The notes: generated by a model from the sequence alone, not told the origin. Shown: positions 9,323-18,567, counted from the stretch's first letter. The stretch is DNA of 64,000 nucleotides from Lichenibacterium minor (GCF_004137685.1 NZ_QYBB01000012.1:62001-126000), one strand, 5' to 3'. Made by a program: numbers and translations.

Positions 9323-10351
9323 TCAGGCGGCGCGTTCGACGGCCCCGTCGGGACGGGCCACCTTGGCCAGGGCGTCGCGGACCACCGCCACCCCGGCGCC
9401 CGGCTTCACCGCCTCGGTGGCGAGGTGGCGGCGCCAGGCACGAGCGCCGTTCAGCCCGGTGAACAGGCCGAGCAGGTGGCGGGTCATGTCGTGGAGCCGC
9501 ACGCCTTCGCCGAGCTTGCGCGCCATGTAGGGCACGAAGAGTTCGACCGCCTCGAAGGCGTCGGCGACGGGGCGCGCGCCCCCGAAGAACCGGCGGTCGA
9601 CGTCGAGCAGCAGTTCGGGCGTGCCGTAGGCGGCTCGCCCCAGCATGACGCCGTCGAGGCCAACCAGCTGCTCCGCCGCGGCGTCGTTGTCGGCGAGGCC
9701 GCCGTTGATGGCCACGAAAAGCTCCGGCCGCTCGCGCTTCAGGTCGTGGACGAGGCCGTAGTCGAGCGGCGGCACGTCGCGGTTCTCCTTCGGCGAAAGT
9801 CCCTGCAGCCACGCCTTGCGGGCATGGACGATCACGCCGTCGACCCCCGCCGCCACGACGGCATCGACGAGGGCGTTCAGCGCCACGACGGGGTCCTGGT
9901 CGTCGACGCCGATGCGGCACTTCACCGTCACCGGCATCGCGGTCGCGCCCTTCATCGCCGCGACGCAGCGCCCGACGAGGTCCGGCTCGCGCATCAGGCA
10001 GGCGCCGAAGCGCCCGTTCTGGACGCGGTCGGACGGGCAGCCGCAGTTGAGGTTGACCTCGTCGTAGCCGAAGGCTTCCGCGATCCGCACCGCTTCCGCG
10101 AGCTCGGCGGGATCGCTGCCGCCGAGCTGCAGCGCGACGGGGTGCTCCGAGGCATCGTGGGCGAGCAGCCGCGCGCGGGGGCCGTGGATGATCGCGCCGG
10201 TGGTGACCATCTCGGTGTAGAGCAGCGCGCGTCGCGACAGGATGCGGTGGAACGTCCGGCAATGGGTGTCGGTCCAGTCCATCATAGGCGCGACCGAGAA
10301 CCGCGCGGCCGCGAGATAGGGCGTCGTCGCGCGTCCCGTGTGGCCCGTCAT
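9323..10351 (-). CDS. dusA: tRNA-dihydrouridine(20/20a) synthase DusA
   Basis: FMN enzyme that reduces uridine to dihydrouridine in the tRNA D-loop, about 342 aa. Visible signatures are the N-terminal SVAPMMDWTD motif, the flavin-site YDEVNLNCGCPSDRVQ and the catalytic cysteine C118 in FGACLM; HARKAWLQGLSPKENR is characteristic of the DusA subfamily. The start is set at the ATG giving MTGHTGR; an upstream extension of about 30 residues is possible but looks like untranslated leader. It is divergent from the lipoprotein pair. Confidence 0.95.
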   Translation of the reverse strand: MTGHTGRATTPYLAAARFSVAPMMDWTDTHCRTFHRILSRRALLYTEMVTTGAIIHGPRARLLAHDASEHPVALQLGGSDPAELAEAVRIAEAFGYDEVNLNCGCPSDRVQNGRFGACLMREPDLVGRCVAAMKGATAMPVTVKCRIGVDDQDPVVALNALVDAVVAAGVDGVIVHARKAWLQGLSPKENRDVPPLDYGLVHDLKRERPELFVAINGGLADNDAAAEQLVGLDGVMLGRAAYGTPELLLDVDRRFFGGARPVADAFEAVELFVPYMARKLGEGVRLHDMTRHLLGLFTGLNGARAWRRHLATEAVKPGAGVAVVRDALAKVARPDGAVERAA

Positions 10352-10444
10352 TCCCCCGCTCCTCCGCCCGGCCTGCCGCCGGGCCGCGACAGGCGGCGGG
10401 GCTGGACCGGCCGCCATCCTACCATCCCGGCGTTCCCCGCCCAA

Positions 10445-10472
10445 CCCACGGCCAGAACCGCGACGCCGTGGG
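10445..10472. other. hairpin in the dusA/lipoprotein intergenic region
   Basis: Perfect 8 bp arms CCCACGGC and GCCGTGGG with a 12-base loop, in the 196 bp gap between the divergent genes. No T-run follows on either strand, so a terminator role is unlikely. It may be part of a leader RNA or of no consequence. Confidence 0.3.
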
Positions 10473-10493
10473 CGGAGGCGGTGCAGGAAAGGC

Positions 10494-10522
10494 TTAGCAT
10501 CGACTCAGTTTTAGGTTACAAT
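10494..10522 (+). promoter_or_regulatory. sigma-70-like promoter for the lipoprotein pair
   Basis: TTAGCA (4 of 6 to TTGACA), a 17-base spacer, then TACAAT (5 of 6 to TATAAT). It lies 25 bp upstream of the first lipoprotein ATG and in an unusually AT-rich patch. GGAG sits 7 bases before that start. Confidence 0.5.
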
Positions 10523-10547
10523 CTGCTCAGTCTGGTGGAGATGCGGG

Positions 10548-10985
10548 ATGCGCGGCGTCGCGAGGGTTCGAAGGCTGGCCGTGATGGCGACGCTGGCTGT
10601 CGGCCTTTGCGGATGCGCGACGCTGACCCGCGGCCTCGACGACGAGGTGGCGGTGATCTCCGAGCCGCCCGGCGCCGCCGTCACCTCCTCGGTCGGGGCC
10701 AGCTGCGCCGCCACGCCCTGCACCCTCACGGTCCGGCGCGACGCGGTTTTCACCGTGACGGTGTCGAAGGCCGGCTTCGCGAGCCGGACGGTCGCGGTGG
10801 CGACGCGCATTTCCGGCACGGGCGCCGCGCTGGCGACCGAGAACATCGCCACGGCGGGCCTCGGGCTCGCCGTCGACGCCGCGACGGGAGGGGCGCTCGA
10901 ACACGTGCCGAATGCCGTGGACGTGACCCTGACGGCGTCGGCCGGGCCCGCGGCGAAGCCGGCCCGCGCGCGACCCGAGGCGTAG
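10548..10985 (+). CDS. PEGA-like lipoprotein, first of a tandem pair
   Basis: Protein of 145 aa with a basic N-terminus, a hydrophobic segment and a lipobox-like LCGC (lipidation expected at C23), followed by ATLTRG. The mature part has the EPPGAAV motif and short beta-strand pattern (VTVSKAGFASRTV) seen in PEGA-like surface domains. These bacterial proteins are often mislabelled translation initiation factor 2. The next gene, 4 bp downstream, is a paralog. Function unknown; probably an envelope lipoprotein. Confidence 0.72.
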   Translation: MRGVARVRRLAVMATLAVGLCGCATLTRGLDDEVAVISEPPGAAVTSSVGASCAATPCTLTVRRDAVFTVTVSKAGFASRTVAVATRISGTGAALATENIATAGLGLAVDAATGGALEHVPNAVDVTLTASAGPAAKPARARPEA

Positions 10986-10989
10986 CGCG

Positions 10990-11367
10990 ATGCGTCCCCG
11001 CGTCGCCCTCCTCCTCGCATTCTGTGTCGGCGGCTGCGCCACGCTCGACCGCGGCACGCTGGACGAGGTGGCGGTGGTCACGGACCCGCCCGGCGCCAAT
11101 GTCGTGTCGAGCAGCGGCACGATGTGCACCTCGCCCTGCGCGGTGTCGGGCCCGCGCCGCGACGCCATCTCGGTGACGATCAGCAAGACCGGCTACGTGA
11201 CCCAGACGGCGAGTTCGGACGCCAAGCCCGACGACGCCGCCATCGCGGCCGCGTCGGAGCTCAAGCTCAGCGCCGACGCGCTCGGCCGCGCCATCGACGT
11301 CCAGGACGGCAGCTATTACCGCCACGACCCGAAGGCGATCGTGGTGAAGCTCGAACCGGCGACGTGA
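10990..11367 (+). CDS. PEGA-like lipoprotein, second of a tandem pair
   Basis: Protein of 125 aa, clearly paralogous to the preceding gene: CATLDRG after the lipobox VGGC (C16), then LDEVAVVTDPPGANV and a TISKTGYVTQT strand. It starts 4 bp after the upstream stop, so the two are one transcriptional unit. The C-terminal third is diverged from its neighbour and lacks its Gly/Ala stretch. Function unknown. Confidence 0.72.
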   Translation: MRPRVALLLAFCVGGCATLDRGTLDEVAVVTDPPGANVVSSSGTMCTSPCAVSGPRRDAISVTISKTGYVTQTASSDAKPDDAAIAAASELKLSADALGRAIDVQDGSYYRHDPKAIVVKLEPAT

Positions 11368-11429
11368 GGGACCCGGCTCGGGTGCCCGACGTTGGCGCCG
11401 CGAAGCCGTCACCCCGAGGATTGCGTGCA

Positions 11430-12731
11430 ATGTCTGATCCCATCGAGAAAGCCCCCGGCGATCCCCGCCGCGAGGTCGCCGGCTTCGCGCTGTCCCGTCG
11501 CGCGGCGCTGGGCGCCGGTGCCGCCGCCGGGCTCGGCCTCGTGGCCGGTGCCGCCCAGGCTCAGTCGCGCGCCACGACCCTGGCCGGCATGAAGGACGCC
11601 AGTGCGACCGATCCCGGCCCCGAGAACGGCATCCTCAAGGGGGCCTTCCCCGCCTCGGACATGCCTCCCGCCTCCGACCACGGCACCGTCAAGCAGTTCT
11701 GGTCGAGCATGACGCTGTCCCACCGCCGCATCCAGGAGGGCGGCTGGGCCCGGCAGGTCAACGTCGTGGACTTCCCGATCTCGAAGGACCTCGCGGGGGT
11801 CAACATGCGGCTCGAGGCCGGCGGCATCCGCGAGCTTCACTGGCACGCCACGGACGAATGGGCGCTGATGCTCACCGGAGCGGCCCGCATCACCGCGCTC
11901 GACGGCGACGGCCACCCCTTCGTCAAGGACGTGAAGGCCGGCGACCTGTGGTACTTCCCGCAGGGGCTGCCGCATTCCATCCAGGGCCTGGGCCCGGATG
12001 GCTGCGAGTTCCTGCTCGTCTTCGACGACGGCAGCTTCTCGGAGGACGACACCACGCTGCTGTCCGATTGGCTGATCCACACGCCGCGCGACCTGGTCGC
12101 CAAGAACTTGGGCGTGGACCGGGCGGCGCTGAAGTCCTTCGACGACATCCCGCCCAACGGCAGGTACATCTTCCCGGCGCCGGTGCCGCCGGCCCTGTCG
12201 CAGGACGCGGCGGCGATGACGAAACACCATCCGATGTCGACGGTCGACTTCTCGTTCTCGATGCTGGACATGAAGCCGACGAAGCAGGACGCCAACGGCT
12301 CGGTCCGCATCGTCGACTCCCGGAACTTCGCCGTGTCGCGCAACATCGCCGCCGCCTATGTGGTGATCAAGCCCGGCGCGACGCGCTCGCTGCACTGGCA
12401 CCAGAACGCCGACGAGTGGCAGTTCTGGATCTCCGGCAAGGGACGGATGACGCTCTTCGCCAACCATTCCGACGCGCGCACGATCGACTTCAACCCCAGC
12501 GACGTCGGCTACGCGCCCGCCACCCTGCCCCACTACATCGAGAACACGGGCACGGACGACCTCGTCTACCTCGAAATGTTCAAGGCGCCGGCCTACCAGG
12601 ACGTGTCGCTGAACAACTGGCTCGCCGCCCTGCCGCCGGAGCTCGTGAAGCAACACCTCGGCCTCAGCGACGAGACGCTCGCCGCCATCCCCAAGGACAA
12701 CCTCGCCATCCTGCCGCCCGGCAGGATGTGA
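11430..12731 (+). CDS. oxdC: bicupin oxalate decarboxylase, Tat-exported
   Basis: Protein of 433 aa with two cupin domains, expected to convert oxalate to formate and CO2 with Mn. The N-terminus has a twin-arginine signal (LSRRAALG, hydrophobic core, cleavage after AQAQ), so it should be periplasmic. The first cupin carries HWHATDEW and a distal His (GLPHSIQ). The second has HWHQNADEW and LPHYIEN, with the metal-binding His and Glu. The active-site lid reads SEDD, keeping the glutamate associated with decarboxylase rather than oxidase activity in Bacillus OxdC. The formate produced could feed the formate dehydrogenase at 27 kb. Confidence 0.87.
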   Translation: MSDPIEKAPGDPRREVAGFALSRRAALGAGAAAGLGLVAGAAQAQSRATTLAGMKDASATDPGPENGILKGAFPASDMPPASDHGTVKQFWSSMTLSHRRIQEGGWARQVNVVDFPISKDLAGVNMRLEAGGIRELHWHATDEWALMLTGAARITALDGDGHPFVKDVKAGDLWYFPQGLPHSIQGLGPDGCEFLLVFDDGSFSEDDTTLLSDWLIHTPRDLVAKNLGVDRAALKSFDDIPPNGRYIFPAPVPPALSQDAAAMTKHHPMSTVDFSFSMLDMKPTKQDANGSVRIVDSRNFAVSRNIAAAYVVIKPGATRSLHWHQNADEWQFWISGKGRMTLFANHSDARTIDFNPSDVGYAPATLPHYIENTGTDDLVYLEMFKAPAYQDVSLNNWLAALPPELVKQHLGLSDETLAAIPKDNLAILPPGRM

Positions 12732-12887
12732 CACCAGCGGCGGCCTGATCGGACGCTTTCCCCCATCCTGAGCCGGGCGCGGAGCGCCCGCGTCGTCCGC
12801 CGACGGGCTCGGGACGGGGAAACGCGAGAAAAGGCCGCCGCCACGACACCGGCCCGCCCCTCCTCGCCACTGCGGGCGCCCGCGACC

Positions 12888-15137
12888 TCAGGGCCCGAAG
12901 CGGTTGTCGCGGCGGAAGCCGCGGGGCGGCAAGCGGCCGCGGTCCGCGCGGTTGCCCATCCAGGGCAGGATGTCCTTGTGGGCCAGCACGTGGTCCTTGC
13001 CGGACGCATCCTGCCAGGGCAGCCCATCCGCCAGGGTGAAGACGCGCAGGTCCGACAGGCCCGCGACGGCGCGCTGAAGCTTGACGCCCTTGCCGCGCGC
13101 CATGGCGGGCACCTGGACGAGCGGGAAGACCGCCATGTGGCGATCGTTGCTCACCACCGCGACGTGGTCGCCGCGCGCCGGCACCATGAGCTTCGCCTTG
13201 GCGGGAGCCGTCGGCGACATCAGCGCCTTGCCCTTGCGGGTGCCGACCACGAGGTCCGCCATGGCGGCCACGAAGCCGCGCCCGTCGCTCGTCGCCAGGA
13301 GAACGCGCGCGCCCTCCTCGAACGGCGCCACCGCCGCCACGTCCTCGCCCTCGCCGAGGTCGGCCATCAGGCGCAGCGGCTCGCCGAAGCCGCGGCCGCC
13401 CGGCAGCTTGCCGACCTCGAGCGTGAACACCTTGCCGTCCGTCGCCAGCACGACGATGCGCCCCGTGGTTTCGGCCGGGAACGCCAGGCGCAGCGTGTCG
13501 TCGCCCTTGAACGACAGGGTCGACAGGTCGGCGCCGTGGCCCTTCATGGTGCGGATCCAGCCCTTGTCGCTGACCACCACGGTGACGGGCTCGCGCTCGA
13601 TGAAGCTTTGCGTCGACACCGTCGCGTCGAAATAGGGCAGCGGGGCGAAGCTGGTGCGGCGGCGCCCCAGCGGCGTGTCGGGACCGTAGAGCTTGCGGAT
13701 GTCGCCGATCTGGCCCGCCACGGTCTTCCATTGGCGCGCCTCGTCGGCGACGAGGGCGGCGAGCCTGTCGCGCTCCTTGACGAGCTTGTCGTGCTCCTTG
13801 CGGAGCTGCATCTCCTCGAGGCGCCGCAGGGCGCGGAGCCGCGTGTCGAGCACGTAGTCGGCCTGCAGCTCGGACAGCGCGAAGGTCCGCTTCAGCTCCG
13901 CCTTGGGATCGTCCTCCTCGCGGACGATGCGGATCACCTCGTCGAGGTTGAGGAAGACGATCAGCATGCCGGCGAGCAGTTCGAGCCGGCGCTCGATCTC
14001 GCCCAGCCGGTGGCGCGACTGCCGCACCAGCACGGCGCGGCGGTGGTCGAGCCACTGCTGCAGGGCCTCCTTCAGCCCCACGACCCGGGGCACGACGCCG
14101 TCGACGAGCACGTTCATGTTCAGGGGGACGCGGACTTCGAGTTCGGTCAGCCGGAACAGGTGCTCCATCATCACCCCCGCCTCCACCGAACGGGTGCGCG
14201 GCTCGATCACGACGCGCACGTCCTCGGCGGATTCGTCGCGCACGTCGGCGACCAGCGGCGTCTTCTTCTCGTTGATCACCTCCGCCAGCCGTTCGATCAG
14301 CCGCGACTTCTGCACCCCGTAGGGCACCTCGGTCACGACGACGCTCCAGGCCCCGCGCTCGCCGGGCTCGACCGCCCAGCGGGCGCGCAGGCGGAAGGAG
14401 CCGCGGCCCGTCCGGTAGCTTTCCGCCATCGAGGCCTCGTCCTCGACGAGGACGCCCCCGGTGGGGAAGTCCGGCCCGCGCACGAAGCGCACGAGCTCGG
14501 GGTTCTCGGCCTCGGGATGGGCGATGAGGTGCAGCGACGCGTCGCACAGCTCGACGATGTTGTGGGGCGGGATGGAGGTCGCCATGCCGACCGCGATGCC
14601 CTGGGCGCCGTTGGCGAGCAGGTTCGGGAAGGCCGCCGGCAGCACCACCGGCTCCTCCTTGTCGCCCGAATAGTTGGGGCGCAGGTCGACCGTGTCGTCT
14701 TCGATGCCGTCGAGCAGGAGCTTGGCGAACTCCGTCATCCGGGCTTCGGTGTAGCGGTAGGCGGCGGCCGGGTCGCCGTCGATGTTGCCGAAGTTGCCCT
14801 GCCCGTCGACCAGCGGGTAGCGGGACGAGAAGTCCTGCGCGAGCCGCACCAGCGCGTCGTAGATCGCCTGGTCGCCGTGGGGGTGGAAGTCGCCCATCAC
14901 GTCGCCGACGATCTTGGCGCACTTCTTGAAGGCCGTCGCGGGGTCGAGGCGCAGCACCTGCATGCCGTACAGGATGCGGCGGTGGACGGGCTTCAGGCCG
15001 TCGCGCGCGTCCGGCAGAGCGCGGCCCATGATGGTCGACAGGGCATAGGCGAGATAGCGCTCCTCCAAGGCCTCGCGCAGCTTCACCACCACGGGCTCGG
15101 CGGGCGGAAGGGGCGGCGGGGGGGCGGTCCTGGCCAT
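12888..15137 (-). CDS. parC: DNA topoisomerase IV subunit A
   Basis: Type IIA topoisomerase subunit of 749 aa that breaks and rejoins DNA and decatenates daughter chromosomes with ParE (not in the window). The catalytic tyrosine lies in YRYTEARM, and the breakage-reunion core begins at [17 protein letters not shown]. The C-terminal domain is shorter than that of GyrA and has no clear GyrA-box, which separates it from the gyrA at 41-43.7 kb. The quinolone-determining helix reads [10 protein letters not shown], with Gln at the position of E. coli ParC Ser80. It appears to be a single-gene unit. Confidence 0.95.
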   Translation of the reverse strand: MARTAPPPPLPPAEPVVVKLREALEERYLAYALSTIMGRALPDARDGLKPVHRRILYGMQVLRLDPATAFKKCAKIVGDVMGDFHPHGDQAIYDALVRLAQDFSSRYPLVDGQGNFGNIDGDPAAAYRYTEARMTEFAKLLLDGIEDDTVDLRPNYSGDKEEPVVLPAAFPNLLANGAQGIAVGMATSIPPHNIVELCDASLHLIAHPEAENPELVRFVRGPDFPTGGVLVEDEASMAESYRTGRGSFRLRARWAVEPGERGAWSVVVTEVPYGVQKSRLIERLAEVINEKKTPLVADVRDESAEDVRVVIEPRTRSVEAGVMMEHLFRLTELEVRVPLNMNVLVDGVVPRVVGLKEALQQWLDHRRAVLVRQSRHRLGEIERRLELLAGMLIVFLNLDEVIRIVREEDDPKAELKRTFALSELQADYVLDTRLRALRRLEEMQLRKEHDKLVKERDRLAALVADEARQWKTVAGQIGDIRKLYGPDTPLGRRRTSFAPLPYFDATVSTQSFIEREPVTVVVSDKGWIRTMKGHGADLSTLSFKGDDTLRLAFPAETTGRIVVLATDGKVFTLEVGKLPGGRGFGEPLRLMADLGEGEDVAAVAPFEEGARVLLATSDGRGFVAAMADLVVGTRKGKALMSPTAPAKAKLMVPARGDHVAVVSNDRHMAVFPLVQVPAMARGKGVKLQRAVAGLSDLRVFTLADGLPWQDASGKDHVLAHKDILPWMGNRADRGRLPPRGFRRDNRFGP

Positions 15138-15465
15138 CGGGGAAAGGTCGTCTCTCGGTTGCGCGGGCTCTCGGGGTCGAGATGTACCGCTTTTGTTCCA
15201 TCCGCAAGGGGCGTCGGGCCCCCGTGCCGTCGCCGGGTGATCGCATGTCCGAATTGCGGCAGGCTTGCCGCATGTGGGGGAACCGCGAGGCGGCGCCGCG
15301 CATTCTCAAGCCGAAGCCTGACTGTGGCGGCCCTGCACTAGCGGGCTGTCCGGCGGGCGCCTAACCAGACCCTTCACGGTCGATCATCCCCCCCGCGAGA
15401 GGCAATCCGCGCGGGATCGACGCTCGACCCAGCGCCATCGGGCGCCATGCTTGCGCGGGAGCATC
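15138..15465. other. 328 bp intergenic region upstream of parC
   Basis: Divergent space between parC and a small secreted-protein gene. It must hold both promoters, but no convincing -35/-10 pair is visible. Short open frames on either strand show no recognisable protein. No RNA gene seen. Confidence 0.5.
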
Positions 15466-15693
15466 ATGCGTAACAAAGCCATCCTCGGCCTGTCCTCGGG
15501 CATCGCCGCCGTCGTCGCCACCCTGATCGGCGTCGCCCTGTTCAACCCCCCGCAGACGGCTGACGCCGCCGTGATCGGCGGACGGCTCGCGCCCTGCCCC
15601 CTCGCGGAAGTGTCGATCGACTCCGGCTACGGCGTCAGCTCCAAGGAACTCCGGCCGGTCTGCGCCGCCGCGCGCGGTGGCCGTCCGGACTGA
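15466..15693 (+). CDS. small secreted protein of unknown function
   Basis: A 75 aa protein with a clear N-terminal hydrophobic segment (AILGLSSGIAAVVATLIGVA) after MRNK, then about 45 residues containing two cysteines (APCPL, RPVCAAA). It looks like an exported or membrane-tethered peptide. The ATG at 15466 follows GCGGGAG; a TTG at 15451 is less likely. A strong Rho-independent terminator lies 44 bp downstream, supporting a real monocistronic transcript. No family recognised. Confidence 0.65.
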   Translation: MRNKAILGLSSGIAAVVATLIGVALFNPPQTADAAVIGGRLAPCPLAEVSIDSGYGVSSKELRPVCAAARGGRPD

Positions 15694-15736
15694 TCCGCCC
15701 GCGGGGCCGCCTTCGCGGCCTCGCCCCGACATGCCG

Positions 15737-15768
15737 GCCCGGGGACCGCGACGCGGCCCCGGGCTTTT
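15737..15768 (+). terminator. Rho-independent terminator after the small secreted-protein gene
   Basis: Arms GCCCGGGG and CCCCGGGC with a nested CCGC-GAC-GCGG inner stem, directly followed by TTTT and a second TTTT six bases on. It is one of the clearest intrinsic terminators in the window. Confidence 0.85.
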
Positions 15769-15774
15769 GCATTT

Positions 15775-16269
15775 TCAGGACAGGGCCGCGACGAAGAGCG
15801 CCGCGCCGGCGCCGAGGCTGAGGATCATCCGCAGGCGGCCGAACCAGTCGGGCGCCAGGCCCCGCGCGACGAGGTTCCGGTCGATGGGGCCGAGAGCCAG
15901 CACGCCGATGCCCAGCACCCAGAAGCGCCACGGGTCCGGCAGGACGAGGGCGCCCCAGGCGAAGAGCTGCGGCGTCACCCCGAAGACGAAGTCGGTGGCG
16001 ACCCGCGGTCGGCCCGCCGCCGCCACGGCGACGCCCCACCGGATCCCCCCGAGGAAGGACAGGATGGTGGCGGCATAGGTGGCCAGCATGGCGTCGACCT
16101 CGCCGGCCGGAATCGCATGCGGCCACCCGGTCGCCTTGGCGAGCGCCAGGCCCCAGAACGGGACGAGCCCGCTCAGCCCGAGCAGGAAGGGCAGCGGCGG
16201 GTTTCCGCCCGCCGCGGGTGCGGCGGCGGCCGAAGCGGCGGGGTCGGTCCCGGGCGTCATGGCGGTCAC
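15775..16269 (-). CDS. DUF3429 membrane protein
   Basis: Protein of 164 aa with about five hydrophobic helices, including LLGLSGLVPFWGLALA, TILSFLGGIRWGVAVA and LFAWGALVLPDPWRFWVLGIG. This matches the DUF3429 inner-membrane family of unknown function. A GTG at 16269 would overlap the stop of the upstream SDR gene (GTGA), while an ATG at 16260 gives a 5 bp gap; either way the genes are co-transcribed. Confidence 0.85.
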   Translation of the reverse strand: MTAMTPGTDPAASAAAAPAAGGNPPLPFLLGLSGLVPFWGLALAKATGWPHAIPAGEVDAMLATYAATILSFLGGIRWGVAVAAAGRPRVATDFVFGVTPQLFAWGALVLPDPWRFWVLGIGVLALGPIDRNLVARGLAPDWFGRLRMILSLGAGAALFVAALS

Positions 16270-17270
16270 TTCCGGCGCGGCGCCAGGATGGACAGGGCGA
16301 GGTCGAACAGCGCCCCGCTCGCCGCCGTGGCGGCCGCCACCGGCGAGTTCGGGTCGAGCGTCGCGCGGGTGTAGAGGCTCCGCCGGCCCGTGTCGGCCGG
16401 GTCGTGCTTCGCCGCGTGGTCGCCGGGGGTGTGGAGGTTGTCGGCGTGCCCGTCCGCGGGGGCGCCGAGTTGGGCGTCCTCGCCGAAGCGGGCGCTGACC
16501 TTGTCGGCGAGGTGCGGCGCCGCCTGGGCGAAGAGCGACATCAGCCGGCCCGTGCCGCCGACGTAGATGTCGCGCTGCGGGTGCTCGGCGGCGTAGAGGA
16601 TCGCGTGGGCGACCTCCTCGGGCGCGTAGTGGGGCTGCGGCAGCTTGGCCTCGCGTCCCGTGGTGTTGCCGACGTTGGCGATGATCGGCGTCGCCACCGC
16701 GGCCGGCTTCACCAGCGTCACCGAAACCGGCGCGCCCTCGGTTTCGAGTTCGATGCGCAGCGTGTCGGTGAAGGCCCGCACCGCGTGCTTGCTCGCCGAA
16801 TACATGCCCTGAACCGGCACGCCGAAGTCTCCCGCGATGCTGCCGACGTTGACGAGCGCGCCCCCCGTCGCCTTCAGGGTCTTCAAGGCCGTCAGCGAGC
16901 CGTGCACGGTGCCCCAGAAATTGGTGTCGAACAGGCGCCGCGCGTCCTCCTCCACCGTCTCGTCGAGGCGCGAGAACATCGCCACACCGGCGTTGTTCAC
17001 CCAGGTGTCGAAGCCGCCGAAGGCGTCCGTCGCCAGGGCGGCGACCGCTTCCACGTCCTCGCGTCGTGCCACGTCCCCGGCGACATGGCGGGCCGTGCCG
17101 CCGCGGGTCGCGATGGTTTCGGCGACATCGCGCAGGGCGGCCTCGTCGCGGCCCGTCAGCACCAACCTGGCGCCGCGCCGGGCCGCCGCGAGCGCCGTGA
17201 CGCGGCCGATGCCGCTCGACGCCCCCGTGATGACGATCGTCTGCTCGGCCAGCGGTTTCAATCTGATCAT
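16266..17270 (-). CDS. SDR family oxidoreductase
   Basis: Short-chain dehydrogenase of 334 aa. The Rossmann motif TGASSGIG is near residue 17, NNAG near 93, the catalytic Ser after VNVGS, and YSASKHA gives the Tyr and Lys. The dinucleotide loop has Arg in LTGRDEA, suggesting NADP(H). A C-terminal extension of about 80 aa beyond the usual 250 contains a Pro/Asp/His-rich stretch (DGHADNLHTPGDHAAKHDPAD) and is typical of a rhizobial SDR subgroup. It precedes the DUF3429 gene in an operon. Substrate unknown. Confidence 0.9.
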   Translation of the reverse strand: MIRLKPLAEQTIVITGASSGIGRVTALAAARRGARLVLTGRDEAALRDVAETIATRGGTARHVAGDVARREDVEAVAALATDAFGGFDTWVNNAGVAMFSRLDETVEEDARRLFDTNFWGTVHGSLTALKTLKATGGALVNVGSIAGDFGVPVQGMYSASKHAVRAFTDTLRIELETEGAPVSVTLVKPAAVATPIIANVGNTTGREAKLPQPHYAPEEVAHAILYAAEHPQRDIYVGGTGRLMSLFAQAAPHLADKVSARFGEDAQLGAPADGHADNLHTPGDHAAKHDPADTGRRSLYTRATLDPNSPVAAATAASGALFDLALSILAPRRK

Positions 17271-17331
17271 CGTGACGACTCCTGCGGCCGCCAACGCGCC
17301 GCCGCGGCCGCTTGTTCGCCGCCCGCCGGGG

Positions 17332-17820
17332 TCACTCCGCGTCGTCGCCGCCCTTGCCGGCGCCACCGCCCTGGCGGCCGCCGCGGCCGGCCTTGCCGCC
17401 GCCGGTGGAGCTGCGGTTCCACATGTCGGCGGCGACCTTCCAGTCGCTTCCCACCTTGGTCCAGACCAGCAGGTATTTGCCGTCGATGTCCTTGTCGCGC
17501 ATCTTGAACGCGAAGGTGCCGACCTCGCGCACCGTGTTGTCGTCGATCGCCTTCACGTCCTCCGAGGTGTATTTCAGGTTCTTCACCGCGTGGGTCATGT
17601 TGCCGAGGAAGCGCTGGATCTCGGCCTTGCCGTTGATCGGGGCCCGGCCGGGCGGCAACGCCACGGCGTCGTCGGTCAGGTAGGCTGCCGCCGCCTGGGC
17701 GTCGCCGGAGCTGAGGGCTGCGGTGAACTTGCCGCTCGCGTCGCGCGCGCCCGACACGTCCTGGGCGAAGGCCGGCACGGCCGCGCCGCAGACCAGGAGG
17801 GCAGCGATGATGTTGCGCAT
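17332..17820 (-). CDS. secreted NTF2-like (SnoaL/DUF4440) protein
   Basis: Protein of 162 aa. A signal peptide (MRNIIAALLVCGAAVPAFAQ) is followed by an NTF2-like cone fold of about 115 residues: AAYLTDDAVALPPGR, INGKAEIQRFL, and the closing strands KYLLVWTKVGSDWKVAADMWN. A Gly/Lys/Arg-rich tail of about 25 residues ends the protein. It is likely periplasmic. The family includes ketosteroid isomerase-like and DUF4440 proteins; the catalytic role here is unknown. The next gene on the same strand encodes a paralog without a signal peptide. Confidence 0.82.
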   Translation of the reverse strand: MRNIIAALLVCGAAVPAFAQDVSGARDASGKFTAALSSGDAQAAAAYLTDDAVALPPGRAPINGKAEIQRFLGNMTHAVKNLKYTSEDVKAIDDNTVREVGTFAFKMRDKDIDGKYLLVWTKVGSDWKVAADMWNRSSTGGGKAGRGGRQGGGAGKGGDDAE

Positions 17821-17874
17821 GAGACTCGTCCCGTGATGCATCTGTCGAGGGTGTCGAGGGCGGGCGAGCCGCGC

Positions 17875-18567
17875 TCAGCCCTTCGGGTTGGAATAAAGGC
17901 CGGCGTCGCCGTCATACAGCGAGCCGCCCCCGGCGCCTCCGTCCTGGTGCCCGCCGCCGCCGCGCCGCCCGCCCGCCGCGCCACCGGCCTGGAACGAGGG
18001 GCGGCCGCCGCCCGCGCGATAGCCGCTCCCGCCCGCGCCGGGGCCCTGGCGGTAGCCGCCCTGCCCGGCGCCGGCCCCCTGGCCGCCGCCACCACCGCCG
18101 CGACGGTAGCCGCCCCCCTGCCCGGCGCCCGGCCGGCGCTGTCCCTGGCCTTGCCCTTGTGCTTGCCCCTGGCCCTGCCGCCGGGCGGCGCTTCCGTCGC
18201 CGCCGCGGTTCCAGATGGCGCTCTCGATCTGCCATTCGCCGTCGACGAGCTGCCACACGAAGACGTATTTGCCTTCCGCCGCCTGGGCTTCGCCGCCCAT
18301 GACGTAGGTGCCGGTTTCGCGGCGCGCGGCGTCGCCGAGGTCCTTCACGGCCACGGTGGTGAAGGCGACGGACTTGAACCGGTTCGCGACGCTCGCCCAG
18401 AAGGCCGACGCCGCGGCGCGCCCGTCCAGCGGCTTGCCGCGGGGCGGCAGCAGGGTGGCGTCTTCGGTGTAGAACGGGCCGATCGCGTCGAAGTTGTTCG
18501 CCGCGAAGCCCGCCGCCAGCGCCTCGTTGAACTCGGTCGTGGCGTCGTGCTGCTTGTCGCCCGTCAT
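17875..18567 (-). CDS. NTF2-like (SnoaL/DUF4440) protein with Gly/Arg/Gln-rich tail
   Basis: Protein of 230 aa. Residues 1-120 are an NTF2-like domain closely patterned on the downstream secreted paralog (FYTEDATLLPPRGKPLDG, then KYVFVWQLVDGEWQIESAIWN). Residues 121-230 are low complexity: GQGQ repeats, several RRGGG or YRxG units and a tail rich in Gly, Arg, Gln and Tyr, so it is intrinsically disordered. No signal peptide is seen with the ATG at 18567, so it should be cytoplasmic. Length polymorphism is likely in the repeat. Function unknown. Confidence 0.78.
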   Translation of the reverse strand: MTGDKQHDATTEFNEALAAGFAANNFDAIGPFYTEDATLLPPRGKPLDGRAAASAFWASVANRFKSVAFTTVAVKDLGDAARRETGTYVMGGEAQAAEGKYVFVWQLVDGEWQIESAIWNRGGDGSAARRQGQGQAQGQGQGQRRPGAGQGGGYRRGGGGGGQGAGAGQGGYRQGPGAGGSGYRAGGGRPSFQAGGAAGGRRGGGGHQDGGAGGGSLYDGDAGLYSNPKG

